From an uncultured Streptomyces sp. (GTDB lineage: Bacteria; Actinomycetota; Actinomycetes; Streptomycetales; Streptomycetaceae): DNA of 27,908 nucleotides. Below the pieces are notes generated by a model. It ran no database searches. It saw only the letters and a program-made list of their open reading frames with translations, and was not told where the DNA came from. Both the position numbers and the translations under genes were made by a program. Shown here piece after piece: positions 27,721 to 27,908 of this stretch (its first letter is position 1; each line of letters begins with the position of its first letter). The stretch is from positions 1 to 27,908 of the forward strand of contig CAMLJW010000009.1 in the NCBI GenBank assembly GCA_946480485.1. Reading direction: 5' to 3'.

Positions 27721-27908
27721 CTACGTGGCGGGCTGCGCGACGGCCGGCCAGGCCGGGCGTGTGGGTTCGTCGTCGACGACCTCGGCCGGGTACACGCCCT
27801 CGTCGTCCGGCTCGACCTCACTGGGGTCGGGGGCCGGCTTGTTCTCCTCCGCTTTCACCTCGTCCGCGCGGGCCTTCAGTGCGGCGATCAGGTCGTCCGT
27901 GAGATGAC
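27721..27908 (-). CDS. C-terminal part of an acidic protein (truncated by the window edge)
   Basis: An open minus-strand frame from the right edge to TAG 27721, about 62 codons, with strong G/C third positions. The visible part is helical and then Glu/Asp/Pro-rich (LIAALKARADEVKAEENK). No domain is recognised. The start lies outside the window. Confidence 0.62.
   Translation of the reverse strand, partial: HLTDDLIAALKARADEVKAEENKPAPDPSEVEPDDEGVYPAEVVDDEPTRPAWPAVAQPAT

Noticed and set aside
1..27908. CRISPR array, tRNA or rRNA genes, insertion sequences, integrase and attachment site
   Set aside because: No regularly spaced repeats other than the iterons, no cloverleaf-like segment, no transposase, and no tyrosine or serine recombinase motif was seen by eye; weak tRNA genes cannot be excluded without a scan.

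Overview
The window is high-GC DNA with strong G/C third-codon bias, many GTG starts and tight start/stop overlaps (ATGA, GTGA, TGATG). It looks like an actinobacterial temperate phage or prophage, most likely of a Streptomyces host. The reasons are a fused portal-MuF protein, a terminase pair, a DnaB-like helicase with an adjacent initiator, a WhiB-family regulator, and many small Cys/His-rich proteins of a kind I associate with Streptomyces phages and mobile elements. No integrase, lysin, capsid or tail gene is visible, so the window is only part of the element. Host assignment is inference.

Layout, left to right. 1-977: a plus-strand island of small unknown proteins, several Cys-rich. 987-5366 (minus): packaging and head entry, in transcription order TerS, TerL, a small membrane protein and portal-MuF. 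5453-7506 (minus): small unknown genes ending at a strong hairpin. 7655-9238 (plus): an HTH protein followed by three overlapping small genes, the last two Cys/His-rich. 9301-9973: a lipoprotein gene and a divergent small gene. 10083-13495 (minus): a membrane-protein cluster resembling Streptomyces conjugation/spread genes. 13575-14159 (minus): four very small overlapping genes. 14272-14293: a perfect 16-bp palindrome lying between divergent -10-like hexamers. 14327-15334 (plus): a small HTH regulator and a NUMOD4-HNH endonuclease. 15611-20674 (minus): accessory genes, including a split, apparently frameshifted gene, a DUF4326-like gene and a second HNH endonuclease. 20670-23888 (minus): replication block (PD-(D/E)XK nuclease, DnaB-like helicase, initiator). 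24072-24263 (plus): a ribbon-helix-helix regulator. 24321-27908 (minus): HTH gene, WhiB-HNH-like protein, Holliday-junction-resolvase-like nuclease, coiled-coil protein, DEDDh exonuclease and a truncated acidic gene.

The clearest system is the replication control region. The initiator gene (22902-23888) carries seven copies of a GGTCCG-GAT-type repeat inside its own linker-coding segment. Identical DNA units are read in different frames, so the DNA and not the protein appears to be selected; this suggests an iteron origin inside the initiator gene, as in lambda O. The initiator overlaps the helicase gene. Upstream, a divergent promoter region carries four copies of a 9-bp box (GTGCCCATC) placed over the -35 regions of both the initiator promoter and the ribbon-helix-helix gene. 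A compact autoregulated replication switch is a reasonable model.

Other points of note are two apparent +1-base lesions at C5 tracts, GC-rich hairpins with 7-base loops between co-oriented genes, and a Cys/His module shared by two unrelated HNH endonucleases.
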